Assembly: GCA_905250025.1 (NCBI GenBank)
Contig: CAJNOJ010000003.1
Span: 62,001-126,000, forward strand
From: Adineta ricciae
Lineage: Eukaryota > Rotifera > Eurotatoria > Adinetida > Adinetidae
Direction of reading: 5' to 3'
Length of the DNA stretch: 64,000 bases
Shown here: in pieces, positions 15,071 through 30,811 of the stretch
Numbering within the stretch: position 1 is the first letter of the stretch
Layout: every line of letters starts with the position of its first letter
Translations under genes and position numbers: made by a program
The notes under the pieces: generated by a model
Database searches by the model: none
Seen by the model: only the letters and a program-made list of their open reading frames with translations
What the model was told of the DNA's origin: nothing

Positions 15071-18000
15071 CTAAAAACTCGGATCACCAAAGCCAACTTG
15101 TCGTTGTAATGACGTGATTTCGTCCATTAGTTGACCTGCAGGAAGATCAAGCTAGAAATAAAAAGACGAACGTGCTAAGCGAAGAAACTAGTACTGCTTC
15201 ATACTTTAATCGCGTATTTATAACTTTGTTCAGCTTCGATAACACGTCTTGTTTGTAGGCAAATCAAAGTTAAATAGGCCCAAACCTCTGTGAAAAATTA
15301 AACGAGATGAAGCGATTATGTTCGCAACAGATATTACCGGCATTTTGGTTATTGAGAAAGTTCGCTTCGGTCAATGCTTCTTCTGCATCATCAAATTGAT
15401 TTAACTTTAAAATACAAAGCATGCATTTACTTTGAGGAAAACAATCGTTCGTCATACTCGATAACAAGCTATACCGAGACCTAAGTATGTCGTACACGTA
15501 GGTTGAAAACGGCAAGCATTTAAAAAGACTTCTTTTGCTTCAGTGTACTAAACAGAAACGCGATCGATGTTTAAAAGAGTACGACACAGTCGTTTCAACA
15601 TACGCTTGCTTCCGCTCCTTTTGAAAGGAGAATCGCACCAAGGCGAATGTAGACTGTATGAAGATCTGGAGGTTTCTCCGCAAAAACTAATGTACGTTGA
15701 TATCGACCTGAAAAGAGAAGAATTGATTTCTTCTATACAACAAAGAACAGTCAAAGTGACCTTTCGCAGCTTCAAAGTCCAATTGTAAGTATTTGATATG
15801 ACCCCATAGTGCCCATGCTTCAACATTTTCATACTCAAGTGATAGTGCTTGTGTAATATGCGTTTCGGCTGCAGGGAAATCTTGCTGGAGAATCTTGGCT
15901 TTGGCTAGTGCAATTTCGACTTGACTGTCTTTACCAGTATTGGTCAAAAATTCATACGCCAACGCTTTTTCTGCCCACTAGGAGATAATCGAACAAGAAT
16001 CAGCTGAAAAAGTCGCCGAAGAAAAAAAAACAAAGAATTCATACTGTTGCGACATTATATTTGAGTAAGAATTCAGCTGCTTTGAGATAGATACTCTTTT
16101 TGGTGACCACCTTTTCCGGTTCAATGAGACTGGAAACGTCTTGAGACTTGCGAGCTGACAGAATTTCAGCTTTGGTTTTTTCTAGCAAAAATTCATATAT
16201 GAAACTTATGAACGCCGATGATATGATGTACCTGGCTTTTGCTTGCTGGATTTACTACTACGGCTGACGCGAGCTTTCGATGAAACATTCAACTGAGGAT
16301 CAGAACTTTTCAACGCCTCTTCTAAATACGTTATATGTAACGTAAAACGAAAGACGATTGTGAACGTGTACCTGCACTACGATCTTTTTCCTCCTCTTCG
16401 CGCTTTTCATCCGTCAATGGTGCTGATTGTTGTGCTAACGCTGCCGCTTGATCGTCTTCACTTTTAAGAATCGCTCGTTGAAGTTTTTCCGCTTGAGCAA
16501 GTGTGATTTGTGCGTTCATTTCATTACCAATATGTTTTTGGAAAACACCTAGAATATGCCAGGATACATCTAGATTTCGTTGGGGAAAGCTCACAGTCTT
16601 ACCATAGAGTGTCCAAGCAATGACATTCTCGCTATCTTCGGTCGTTACAGTTTCGAAAAACAAATCTGCAATTTCGTTGTTTTCCAATATGCCATTGATT
16701 ACAGCATTCAACAATAAACTAGGCACACGAAAGAACACATAATAGAGATGATTGATTCTACATGAGAAAAATAGATCACTCCTTACGCTGTACTGTTTGT
16801 TTGTTCAATTGAAATGCATTCTTTCAAGCATTCTTCAGCTTTGATTAGATCATTAACAAGTAAATGAAATGCAGCAAAGTCAAGCCAACAACGAAGTTTA
16901 TCGGGATGTTGAGCAATACGCTGAAAATTTTCGAAAATGAGCTAAAAGATATTGTTATATGAAACCACTCTACTTGTTTGTAATAGTTGGCCGCTAGAAG
17001 ATAATCGCCATTACTTTCTGCTTCCAATGCAAATGTACGTAATTGTTCATCTGTATTTCGCAATGGTGGTACAGGTTCAGGCTCTGCGATATTCAACGAT
17101 TTGTTCAATGAGCGATGCATTTCATCGAGAAGAAATACATATAGTTGACTGATAAATGTCTAAAAGCAATTCAATGCATCTATTTATGTGACTAGATAAT
17201 CAAAAATATACTACTTGAAGTTCGTCTGGATTGTTAAATTTACTCGTTCGAAGAAATTTCTCTCGAACAATTTTAATCACGCTGTGTTTTAATTGTTCTT
17301 TGAATGCAAAGTATTTACCAGTCGAGTTCAATTCATACAATAATTTACGACGTCTAGAACATACACATACATCCCACTAGTACATATCTTAGTAGTAACA
17401 TACTTTTGATCATTTGGAAGAGGTGCCTCTGAATTTGTTTCATCATTGCAGACTTTCCTAGATTAGGCATAATGGAAATAAATTGATTGACGAGCGCTTT
17501 TTCCTGTTTTTGATGCATACCGATATTCGTCAAGGACAAGACTACAAACATTTTTGATCTGTTGATGATAATCTTCAACAGCTTTTACTGAACTATTAAC
17601 TTTGACTGGATAATTTGAACGTGGTGGAATAAGATCCGAAATTCTTCGAATGGACAAAGTTTTAGTATATAGAATTGGTAAGATCCTTTGCTTACTTTCG
17701 AAATAAGTCACTCAATGAACGTTTTTCAATAATTGGCCGATCGACAGTAATATCCATGATAATGTACGAATTTTGTTCGAGATATTGTTGTGTTTCGGAT
17801 GTTGTTGGAGCTACTTCTTCGCCTGATTCCACTTTCTAGAAAAATGCGAACATATGAAAAAGATTTTTTCAATAAAATTACAAACACAAATGCAAAATTG
17901 AACGCAATCTTTTATGTATAATTATTACTTTTCTCGATCTTTTCTTCGCATATCCTTTCCTGGATAGTAAAGTACGATGTTTTCGAATTTTAGTTGCTTT

Positions 18001-19917
18001 TCTCTTCTTCTTTGAACGAAAGATAATTATTTACACAATTCTACTTATCGCTGTTTGTCTAAAACGTATTCAATACTTAGAGACTCACTTTCTTCGATGC
18101 ACTTGCGGCAGCACTAGATGTTGGTGGTTTTTCGACTGCTAATTTCATGTCTTTTTTCGTTGAAGATAAAGCTGAACGATCAAATAAATTATTGGCGATT
18201 CGCATCGCGTCATCAAGTATATTGTTCGATCGTTTTGTCTATTGTCAGATTCCAGGCTAAGATTTAATTTCACTTCATACAACTATTTATTACCTTAGAT
18301 TTGTATTCTGCTTCATTGTATGGCACCACTTTGTATGCACCACGACATCGTGTTGCTAGTAAGAGATAAAATGCAAGAGGACCTATAGCAAAGGAGATTT
18401 TTTTCATTTTTAAATTACCTCCTGGATAGAGAAGTGGTGCGGTTTCAATGTATGCAACTCCATGGTAACTAGTTCCGCTATCGTCATCCTGGAAACACAA
18501 ATGAATGTATCAGATGTAGATGGACTGAAAACGAACCTTTTTTCCTCGAGGTGCAGTTGGAGCGCTTGAACGAACGATTTCTACTGCGATGTACGGTGCA
18601 CGAGTTATCTGATGTTGTAAACTAGAAATATTTATTCAAAGATCAATGCTTCTGATCTCATCTCGCTTTATACCTTTGACTTCCATGTGGAAGTAAAAAA
18701 CATCGTCGTTCAATATTCCATACAATTTGTGGTTTGTTTTTCTCAGCATTTGTTCGAAATTCTCGATCCTTTTTATCACGCAAATCACCTTGTTCATCAT
18801 CAATTGACTCTTCATTGATTGTACTACGAAAATAAAACCAGTGTCCTTGTTACCCTTATAACTATATATTTATATAATCAGCCTACTGTCCAGGTATGTA
18901 ATTTGCATTAGAAGCTAAAATTCGACGAGCATCAGGCCATCGCTTCTGTTTATTTGTTACATCAGTTGGCGCACGTATTGTACCGTTCGTAAAGACTAAC
19001 GTTGTATCTTTCTACTCAAAATATCGACATCAAAATTGAAACTAATAAAAATTGAATGATTTACATCATCATTGAGCGGCATTGGTAATGTAGCTGTATA
19101 GATAAACGACGATCCACCTGCTATCCAAGTTTCCGGTGGTGAATATAAACCTTCCAAAGTGACCGAAATAGAATTTGTATTCGATTGATCACGAGTTGAA
19201 ACCAGCGGTTGTTCGACACTAACACTGACAAGCAAAGATGCCTAAGAAATAGAAATGTCGGACTGGTTTGTTTTTGATTTATTTTCAAATCATACTTGGT
19301 GTTGTTCTCCTTGCGTTTCCAAAAACGATCCAGTAATAGGATGAACTGGTAACGTGACTGAAATTTGTGTTTCTTCTAGATGAACAACGATAATTCATTT
19401 TCCATTATGAAAATATAAAGCGAATTTACTTTTGAGTAAAGGCCATAGATCTAATACTGCTTGTCCGAATGGTGTTGATTTATCTTCTTTGACTTTCTTA
19501 TCTTTTGGTGCAGCTTCCAATAAAGTAACTAAAATATGATTTCATTATCATCAAGATCATAGTCATGCTGAGATATCCACTCACTTAAAATAGGTTTTTG
19601 TCCCAAGTCATCGATTTGTACTGGATCTGAAGCATTAATGCCTAACACAGCAGCATGATCGATTGGTCGTGGATTTCCATCAGTAACATCAAATTTTCCG
19701 GATTCAGAAAATTGCCCGTCGTTATATTCAAATCGAAGAAATACACTAAGCGGTTCAGCCCTTGGACTTTTCTATCAAAGAACAAAAGCGAAACCAAATG
19801 TTATAGACGAACTCGTTCTCTTGAAAAAGAACAACTACGTACAAGATTTTGTATTTTAGAAACATTGATATTGATCTTATTAGGAAATCTATCGATTTTC
19901 TCCGCTCGAGATGTCAT
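15071..19917 (-). CDS. CFAP70: CFAP70 (TTC18), cilia and flagella associated protein 70
   Basis: Axonemal protein; in other animals CFAP70 contributes to outer dynein arm function in motile cilia. The minus-strand gene runs from ATG 19915-19917 ([11 protein letters not shown]) to TAG at 15071-15073, in many exons separated by short introns. An N-terminal C2-like beta region carries [10 protein letters not shown] and a short kinase-like Lys/Asp run. The middle has the family motifs [15 protein letters not shown] and [18 protein letters not shown], then [10 protein letters not shown]. The C-terminal third is TPR repeats (for example [19 protein letters not shown] and [19 protein letters not shown] near 15700-15950). 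The last residues read [11 protein letters not shown], like the end of vertebrate CFAP70. It is divergent to PSMC2, with 309 bp between the two start codons. Confidence 0.9.
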
Positions 19918-20226
19918 GTTTCAGAATGATACACTTTCAAATAACGTTTGCATAACTACTACCATTTGCAATTCTGTTTTCTATAGCAACAAAATCACTG
20001 CAGATGTCGCTGTAAAAGCAAGAATTTCACATTGAAATGATTTCATTTTTCATTTTAAATAACGATTAAATAAAATAATTTTGAAGGTAATTTGCTACGA
20101 ATTTCCAAGTAAATGTTCAAATTTTCTCCAAATTGAATGACTCATTCAGTACTCAGTCGTTTGTTCATTTATTCATTTCTTTTCAATAACACACACTTCT
20201 TTCAGACTTAACAAACAAATACTCCA
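19918..20226. promoter_or_regulatory. putative bidirectional promoter CFAP70 / PSMC2
   Basis: The only DNA between two divergent start codons, so it must hold both promoters unless one gene has a distant leader. It is AT-rich with no evident TATA box. Near the right end TTCTTTCAG (AG at 20204-20205) forms an acceptor 21 nt before the PSMC2 start codon. Confidence 0.5.
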
Positions 20227-21961
<1,735 letters not shown>

Positions 21962-22054
21962 ATAATTTCTTCTCTTTCTCTTCTTTTCTCTCCTCTTTGT
22001 TATTTCTTAAAACATTAAAAAACATCATTTTTATTCAGCAGATTGTCACGTACA

Positions 22055-22060
22055 AATAAA
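22055..22060 (+). terminator. poly(A) signal of PSMC2
   Basis: AATAAA 93 nt after the PSMC2 stop. It is only 14 nt before an acceptor AG (22073-22074) that leads into PSMB6, an arrangement typical of trans-spliced gene pairs. Confidence 0.65.
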
Positions 22061-22095
22061 ACTATTCATTCTAGATTTCACAAAAGAAAAACATC

Positions 22096-23110
22096 ATGGA
22101 CGTACTTAACCCAATGACCTACGATGCCGAAGAAGATCAATTACGTGATCGTACAAAATATAGTCAAATGGACAAACATCTTATACCGGTAGAGTTTCAA
22201 CAACAACCTGTATCCACTGGTGTAAGCATAACATTTCTAGTTGATATTATTCGATGAAATGAGTCTACTCGATTGATTTTAGACAACCATCGTCGCTGTG
22301 GAATATGATGGAGGTGTCATCATCGGTGCTGATACACGTACTTCATCGGGGTGAGATTACTATGTCCATAAGATTCTATCCGATAATTTAACGTTTCGTA
22401 GAACATTCGTTATGAATCGATTCACGGATAAATTAACACAATTAACTGACCGAATCTTCTGTCTTCGATCGGGCAGTGCTGCTGATACGCAAGCCATCGC
22501 TCAGGTTGTTACTTATCAACTTGATTTTCTTTCGTAAGTTTCATAAGACTTTTTCAAATCGAAATTCAAACGAAATCAATTGATCGATTTTAGAGCAGAA
22601 ATGAACGAGCCCCCACTTGTGCGCATTGCTGCCAATTGCGTTCGTCGTATGATCTATCAATATCGTGATGACTTTCTTGCCGGTATGATTGTTGCTGGAT
22701 GGGATAAAAAATTAGGTGGACAGGTAAGTCAAAAGTGCAATCAAATCAAATCACACCAATCCTTTTTGTTATTTAGGTATACTCATGTCCCCTCGGTGGC
22801 TTACTTGTTCGACAGCCAGTTACACTCGGTGGTTCAGGTAGTACCTATATTTGGGGCTATCTCGACAACAACTATCGTCCAAATATGACCCAACAAGAAT
22901 GTTATGATTTTGTATTGAAAGGTCTGTTAAAGAATTTCCATTGTTTGTTAATTTCAACCGCTTTCTTCGGTCGATTTTTTAGGTATAACCTTAGCCATCA
23001 CTCGGGACGGTTCAAGCGGCGGTTGCGCTCGTATTGCCATCATCAACAAAGACGGTGTTGAACGTATCGATGTCCTTGGAAATGATTTACCAAAAGTTTT
23101 CGATCTTTAA
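22096..23110 (+). CDS. PSMB6: 20S proteasome subunit beta type-6 (beta1, caspase-like)
   Basis: Catalytic beta1 subunit of the 20S core, cleaving after acidic residues. The propeptide starts [15 protein letters not shown] and ends PVSTG; the mature enzyme begins [20 protein letters not shown], so the catalytic Thr1 follows Gly as required. Further family features are [20 protein letters not shown] (active-site Lys in DKL), [11 protein letters not shown] and the [13 protein letters not shown] loop. The C-terminus ends DLPKVFDL. Introns are short, one of them between Gly(-1) and Thr1 at about 22222-22282. The ATG lies 21 nt after an acceptor AG. Its partner PSMC2 is directly upstream on the same strand. 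Confidence 0.97.
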
Positions 23111-23420
23111 AAAAATCGTTCTAAACAACAATGTTATGTCTTAGCCAAGGATTCTAAAACACTTTTTTTTTCACTACTCTTTTTTCCGTCTATATGTTCT
23201 TTTTTTTCTGTCTCTTGTCTTATCGCATTAAAAAAATATTCTGAGCAAAAAGAAAGAAAATAAAGCGACATCTTCAGTTAGTACGATTGGAAAGTTTAAC
23301 GAAGCAATCAACTTTTGAGACGAATGTGGCACATCATCTGGATAAACTATGGACTTTTTGTCGACGATTCATGGATAGTGGTTATAATACTTCTCGTCTC
23401 GCTTTTCTAGATTTCTAGCC
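23111..23420. other. intergenic PSMB6 to DDOST
   Basis: T-rich 3' region of PSMB6, a poly(A) signal at 23259-23264, and about 150 bp upstream of DDOST. Two acceptor-like TTCTAG sites end at 23410 and 23418, just before the DDOST ATG. Confidence 0.55.
23259..23264 (+). terminator. poly(A) signal of PSMB6
   Basis: AATAAA 149 nt after the PSMB6 stop, at the end of an A-rich stretch. Confidence 0.6.
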
Positions 23421-25495
23421 ATGGTTCGTCTGGTCACTATTTGTATTGCATTGTTTCTATTCGCGTCTGCGTGGTCATCAACAATAAATGCAGACGGAGC
23501 GTCCAAACGTTTATTAGTTCTCTTGGATAATTTGGGCATACGAGAATCACATTCGTTTTACTTCAAACAATTAACTGGTAAGTCGAATACAGATGCGTAG
23601 TATGATAGACTGGATCTGCAACACTGAATATCAGCTGATGATTATTTGATTTATAGCTGTTCACATTCTGAATATCTGTGATTGCCAATCATATCATCCA
23701 ATCTGATGATGTTCTACATATTTGCATTCACGTTGACTAGAGTTTTTCTAATAGTTATATTTGATCACTTGACTGATGAACATTTTTTCTTGTAGATCGT
23801 GGATTCGACATTACATATAAATCATCCGATGATAGCAATCTTCAAATTGTCAAATATGGCGAGTATCTCTATGAAAACGTCATCATCTTTGCACCTACAA
23901 CCAAAGGTATTTCCGTCGATTATTTATATCTCTTTGTTGCACTAAATAAGTGAATAACTAGAATTTGGTGGCCATTTGGATTCAGAAACCCTAACGCAAT
24001 TCGTTGATGCTGGTGGTAATGTGCTTGTTGCTGGTAGTAACACAATCGGTAAGCGATGGCCAGTCGAATTTGAGCATATTCCTAGTTGAACTAATATTAG
24101 GTGACGCTATTCGTGAATTTGCCGGTGAATGTGGTATTGAATTCGCTGATGATAAGAGTGCAGTGATTGATCATTTAAATTACGATACGAATGATAATGG
24201 ACAAGTATGTATTAGCGTTTTGTCGAAGAGACTAATAGGAAACATTGTATTATTTGTTTTAGCACACATTGATCGTTGCTAGTCCAGATAACCTTCTTCC
24301 CGCAGAAATTATTGTTGGTCAATCAAAGAAGAATGGTTTACCATTTCTCTTTCGGGGCATTGGGTATGAGTTTGCTCTTCTTTAACTGTCATTTCTGATA
24401 AAAGCATCTATTCTTTCTTTCAAGCATGTCATCTGATCAAGACAATCCATTACTGCTTGATATTCTAACTGGCTCATCAAGTTCATATACTGCAAATCCT
24501 GAAGAGGCAACTTTAAATGAAGTAAGTCAATTGAATGTTTGTTGACATTCAACTTGCTAACTGTATGCGTTTTCTATGATTTAGTATCCAGCCACTGTGG
24601 GTAAACGAACATTATTGATTTCAGTTCTTCAAGCACGTAACAACGCACGTGTTGGTTTTGTTGGCTCATTGGATTTCTTCAGCAATGACTTCTTCCAAAG
24701 CTCTATTCAAACAAATAACGGAAAAAAGTAAACCCAGTGTATTTTCTAGTCATGCAGAAATATGATGAAAATTTTAGACATGCTAAATCGGGCAATCAAG
24801 ATTTAGCTGTGGCTTTAACTGACTGGGTATTCAAACAACGTGGTGTTTTACGTGCCAGAAACGTTCGTCATTACTTAAAGAGTGATAAATCAACTCCACG
24901 ATTCTACACAGTTAAAAACGATATTGTAAGAATAGAAAATATTAGGATGGAAAAGAGAGACAGAGTATATTTGATTGTTGATAGGTATTCAGTGTCCAAT
25001 TTGATGAATTCGTACATGGAAAATGGATGCCATTTAACGGAACTGATGTTCAATTAGAATTTGTTCGCATTGATCCATTTGTCCGAACAACAATGAAAAA
25101 TAAAGGTGGGACATCTATATAAATAATAGATTCTAAGATGAATGAGTCTTAATTATCTTCGAATATATTTAGGCGGTCAACTCGAAGCTCAATTCCGTGT
25201 TCCAGATACTTATGGTATCTTTAAATTTGTCATTGACTACAATCGTGTTGGCTATACACATTTATATTCGGCTACTCAAGTAAATTTCTTTTCTTGCCAC
25301 TACTGGTTCCCCTAGATTAATGATCTCCAACTTTAGGTTTCTGTCCATCCTTTACGTCATACTGAATATGAACGTTTCATCGGCTCAGCCTATCCATATT
25401 ATATTTCATCCTTTTCAATGATGGTTGGTGCATTCCTTCTCAGTTTCATCGTACTCTATCATCGGGATGAGATACCAAAGAAGAAAGCCGAATAA
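23421..25495 (+). CDS. DDOST: oligosaccharyltransferase 48 kDa subunit (OST48)
   Basis: Non-catalytic subunit of the ER oligosaccharyltransferase complex that N-glycosylates nascent proteins. An N-terminal signal peptide ([20 protein letters not shown]) precedes [20 protein letters not shown], the hallmark start of the lumenal part. Other family segments are [46 protein letters not shown] and [21 protein letters not shown] single transmembrane helix lies near the end ([19 protein letters not shown]). The tail ends KKKAE, with lysines at -3 and -4, a KKXX ER-retrieval signal. About ten short introns. Acceptors lie 2 and 10 nt before the ATG. Confidence 0.96.
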
Positions 25496-25956
25496 ATGAC
25501 ATGAACAATATCAACAGACATAAGACATTTTATTCATTCCTTTTAGGTGAATCTTTATTATTGCTCTTCTTCTTCTTCTTATCATCATCAACATCGTTGT
25601 TGTTATGTTATTAACCGATTTGAGTTTGATTGCTACACTGATTTTCTTTCTTTTTTTTTTAAATGTCGACTCTATTTGTTTTGTGTGTAGACACTAGAAA
25701 AATCCGATCTCGTCCATTTCTAAGGGATATAACATGTTTGTTTTTTGTTTTTGTTAAAAAGAAAAAAAGGAGAATAAACAAAAAATCTTTATCTATTCAC
25801 ATTTACTTTCCAGATTTTGCTTCATAAGAATCCACATTGATAATGTACTGCAGACCGAAAAGGAGCATTCTAATAGCTGTAACCATGTTTGCATGAGAAT
25901 AAAAGAAGTTGAACTTCTGGTATCATCTTCTAGATTGTTTTGAACAAGCGTAAAAG
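25496..25956. other. intergenic DDOST to FECH
   Basis: DDOST 3' region with a poly(A) signal at 25773-25778, followed by the FECH leader. An acceptor TTCTAG (AG at 25932-25933) lies 23 nt before the FECH ATG. Minus-strand frames here overlap FECH exon 1 and are rejected. Confidence 0.5.
25773..25778 (+). terminator. poly(A) signal of DDOST
   Basis: AATAAA in an A+G-rich stretch, 277 nt after the DDOST stop. Confidence 0.5.
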
Positions 25957-27825
<1,869 letters not shown>

Positions 27826-27939
27826 CGAACATTTTACTTTTAGTTTATTTGAAAAGTATATTCACGCAATATATAGAAAATAGGAGAAAATCTAGTTAAC
27901 TAAGGATTGTGCATGTTGCTGAAAGTGATACATTGAAAA

Positions 27940-28497
27940 TTAGATATTTTTATCATTTAAATCGTAAAGTTTGGGGCGAACAGTGACGTGTTGTTCGTTT
28001 AAAACTTTGGATTTCTTCCATGCTTGGCTGTGAATTGTGACATAAGCATATTGTTTTGTTGGTAATTCAACTAGATAATGATAAAGGACACCACTGACAA
28101 TTTGTGATGCAACTTTGGCTGGTTTCAATTTAGTTTTAAGTTGAATCTTATGAAGATCGTGAATTTTCTTCGAGACAATCTTCTCATGCTAGAATGAATT
28201 AGAAGTATGGAAATAATGGCTAATCGATTGTTAGCAGCAACTAACTTTGTCAAACAATTTTTTGCTTTTTCCATCGATTTTTGTCTTCCATTCTGTACGG
28301 CCACCACCAACTTTCACTGGCCTTGAAATGAAGATAAAATATCCATTTATGTCTCTCGAAAATAGTTACTTCTTTGCAGCACCTTGCTCCGGGACGACAG
28401 CGACTTTGTCTTTCGGAGCTGCTGGTGCACTCTGATTGGTTTCAATAAGAACCATAACGATGGTGGTAATTAAAAGAAAGATCGTTTTCGTTTGCAT
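27940..28497 (-). CDS. secreted cystatin-family cysteine protease inhibitor
   Basis: Predicted inhibitor of papain-like proteases. It reads from ATG 28495-28497 through three exons to the stop at 27940-27942. A signal peptide (MQTKTIFLLITTIVMVLIE) is followed by a short linker and KVGGGRTEWKTKIDGK, supplying the N-terminal Gly. The central loop is QIVSG, the QxVxG motif of cystatins, within ASQIVSGVLYHYLVEL. The second hairpin has HSQAWKK, so the usual Pro-Trp is Ala-Trp. No Cys is seen in the mature protein, unlike type 2 cystatins with two disulfides; it therefore resembles a stefin with a signal peptide. Confidence 0.9.
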
Positions 28498-29236
28498 GAT
28501 ATCGTCTTATGACTTGCCTGTTTGTATTATTATGAATATCTCCTTCTTCTTCTTCTGAAGGTCCTTATATACATATCTATGCTACTATGTAGGAAGCTAT
28601 TTTGTTTATTTCTTTCTCTCTTTCAATCGATATATCCTTGACTGAGAAGAGATAAATTAGCTTATCAAATTAGCTTAGTATTAGATACTTTTCTATATAT
28701 AGTTTCAATGATAACAATTAATTTCCTAAGGAATTATTTTGGTCGTTTGGAAGTATACCGGCGGACTAGTCTGCTTTGTGTTACAATAGAGAGCACATGA
28801 CTGATTATTTTTTCCCTGTATAGTTTTTCACGCGAATAAATTTATTTTCTTTTGCAAACATCAATGACTCATATGTTACTCCCTACACGATTATGCAGTG
28901 ATGAAAAAAAAATTAAATTTTGCTGTTTTTCGTAGCAGCAAAAAATCTCGTAAAAGTCTTCTGGAGGAATTCAATTAACTATCGCTTTTAGTAATATAAA
29001 ATGATCCTAGATAGAAATATGACATTTTTTATTGTTCTTTTTTCAGTTAAAAATTTCGAAAGATTTTGCTCGGTTCTGTCGTGTTTCTCTCGAATCATCT
29101 TACTCATTTTTTTTTCACAGTACACCTTTTCTCTCTACACTATAAATACTACCTCCACATTTATATTTTCACTTGGACGTAATAAACATAACGAAGACCC
29201 AGCGTGCTTACACCATTAACCCAACATTGCAAGGGA
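28498..29236. other. intergenic, divergent from cystatin to unknown gene
   Basis: AT-rich region serving two divergent genes. A TATA-like TATAAATA lies at 29141-29148, about 95 nt before ATG 29237, a plausible core promoter for the plus-strand gene. Short direct repeats AATTAGCTTA / AATTAGCTTA occur near 28655-28677. No gene is seen. Confidence 0.45.
29141..29148 (+). promoter_or_regulatory. putative TATA box
   Basis: TATAAATA upstream of the intronless gene. If transcription began about 30 nt downstream the leader would be about 65 nt. Based on sequence match only. Confidence 0.4.
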
Positions 29237-30190
29237 ATGATATTAGCTGATTTTATTCCACAAACAACTTTATTGCAATTACCCAATGACATGAATGACA
29301 TAAATCCCACTGATGAGCTTACCAAGTTGTCGACAACGTCGTCATCCGACATACAAACGGCTGAAAAGGAGCCTTATCTGATATCCCCAATCAAAATTCC
29401 ACTGACATCATTTCAACCTCTTCTGGCCGCTTCACCCGACTTTATTCTGACTAATGAATGCACTAGACGAAGAAATAGACTTGTTTTAATTGATAATCAG
29501 TTGCAAACAATAGAGCAGCGTATACCCAAAACAGATGCTCTGCTTGATGCAATATGGTATGAAAAGAAACAGCAATTCCTACTTCGGACTGTATCAAGTA
29601 TATTCTCATATGATGCAATAACTGGCAATATGAAGCTCATACAAGGTTTTACACCCACTGAAAACAAAGAGATGAAATGTTTTAACTTCCTGAACTCTTC
29701 AGTACTATTAGTTGCATATGATGAATGGAATGCCCAATATATTGAAAAATGGCAACAAGATGATACTGATGAAAATTGGAAGCTTACTGACAAATTACCT
29801 TTAAATTTAACGAACAATGAATTTATCGGAAATATGATAACAGTCATTGAAAATGATTGTTCATACATTGTGATAACAATTTATAATGATTTACTTGAAC
29901 ATTGGCGATTGGAAATTCGTCCTATAGAAACATTTCTGTGTGTCAAAGCAATTATTCTTCCTGGTTCTAACCCTACGTATGATTACAAAATACTGTCTTT
30001 GCAAGATAATGTATCAAACATTAAATTCCTTGTGTACTCTTCACAGAATTCCAACATTATAGCCATTGACTCACATTGGGAAAAAATACTGTTAAATTAC
30101 AAGTATCCTGTTCAACGGATGGTATTATTTTCAAAAAATCAATGGATTGTGCGTACAACCCAAAGAGTTGACATACATTCTTATCTGTAG
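29237..30190 (+). CDS. intronless hypothetical protein, possible beta-propeller
   Basis: A single uninterrupted frame of 317 residues from ATG 29237; an in-frame GTG at 29204 is the only other nearby candidate. I do not recognise the family. The text alternates short hydrophobic strands and turns, with recurring units such as RNRLVLIDNQLQTIE, FLLRTVSSIFSYDAITGN, SSVLLVAYDEWNAQYIEKW and SYIVITIYNDLLEHWRLEI. This spacing is reminiscent of a WD40-like propeller, though no GH or WD signatures are present. No signal peptide or membrane segment is seen. It lacks introns while every clear neighbour except the small Ig gene has them, so it may be a retrocopy or a lineage-specific gene. A poly(A) signal follows at 30209. 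Confidence 0.62.
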   Translation: MILADFIPQTTLLQLPNDMNDINPTDELTKLSTTSSSDIQTAEKEPYLISPIKIPLTSFQPLLAASPDFILTNECTRRRNRLVLIDNQLQTIEQRIPKTDALLDAIWYEKKQQFLLRTVSSIFSYDAITGNMKLIQGFTPTENKEMKCFNFLNSSVLLVAYDEWNAQYIEKWQQDDTDENWKLTDKLPLNLTNNEFIGNMITVIENDCSYIVITIYNDLLEHWRLEIRPIETFLCVKAIILPGSNPTYDYKILSLQDNVSNIKFLVYSSQNSNIIAIDSHWEKILLNYKYPVQRMVLFSKNQWIVRTTQRVDIHSYL

Positions 30191-30208
30191 ATTTTTCAGA
30201 TTTAATGT

Positions 30209-30214
30209 AATAAA
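30209..30214 (+). terminator. poly(A) signal of the intronless gene
   Basis: AATAAA 19 nt after the stop at 30190; a second AATAAA follows near 30296. Confidence 0.6.
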
Positions 30215-30602
30215 ACATATTTGAGGACTGCGGGAATTGTTTTTCCCAACTTTATTTGAGGACCCTTTTACTTTCCTATGAGTCACCTTGCATTAAATAA
30301 AAACTTGCTGCAATAACATGATTCACTGGAGACAATTTTTTGTGTTATGTTGTATATATGTATATAATAGATTAAATAAACTTGAACAATAATGAAAGAA
30401 ATCGTGTGATCGAACGACTTTTGATTATTCATTCTAGGCGAGATGAAACGCCGGAGAAAGTCGTTAATCTAGTGAATTTAAATATCTAAAAGACTAAGCT
30501 TAGTACGTTTTAAACCTATTGGTGCACAGTTGGAAAGAGAGAATGAAGATCTAGGTATCTCTACTGTCTGATATGGTGACAAGAAGTAGCGAGAAGAATG
30601 AT

Positions 30603-30630
30603 AGAGAGAGAGAGAGAAAGAGAAAAGAAA
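30603..30630. repeat. (GA)n microsatellite
   Basis: Run of AG dinucleotides grading into AAAG-rich sequence. Confidence 0.85.
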
Positions 30631-30811
30631 TTTGTATACTTATATAACGTGTGGACATCGCAGTTCATACTTACAAAAGAAAACGAGCTTTTAATCACGT
30701 TTTTCCTCCTCATAATAATACATATACTGATCCTCTAGTTTCTTTTTTATTGCATCGATCGACTTGTTTTTGTTTTAATTATAAGTTTACGGAGAAAATC
30801 GTTCATTGAAA

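Larger units (their letters stand above)
30191..30811. other. intergenic with GA-repeat
   Basis: Poly(A) signal at 30209-30214. A near-direct repeat ATTTGAGGAC occurs at about 30219 and 30257. A GA microsatellite spans 30603-30630. The right end is the leader of the MARF1-like gene. No coding sequence is supported. Confidence 0.5.

Noticed and set aside
29204-29236. GTG 29204 as start of the intronless gene
   Set aside because: Animal nuclear genes rarely start at GTG and a normal ATG follows 33 nt later.
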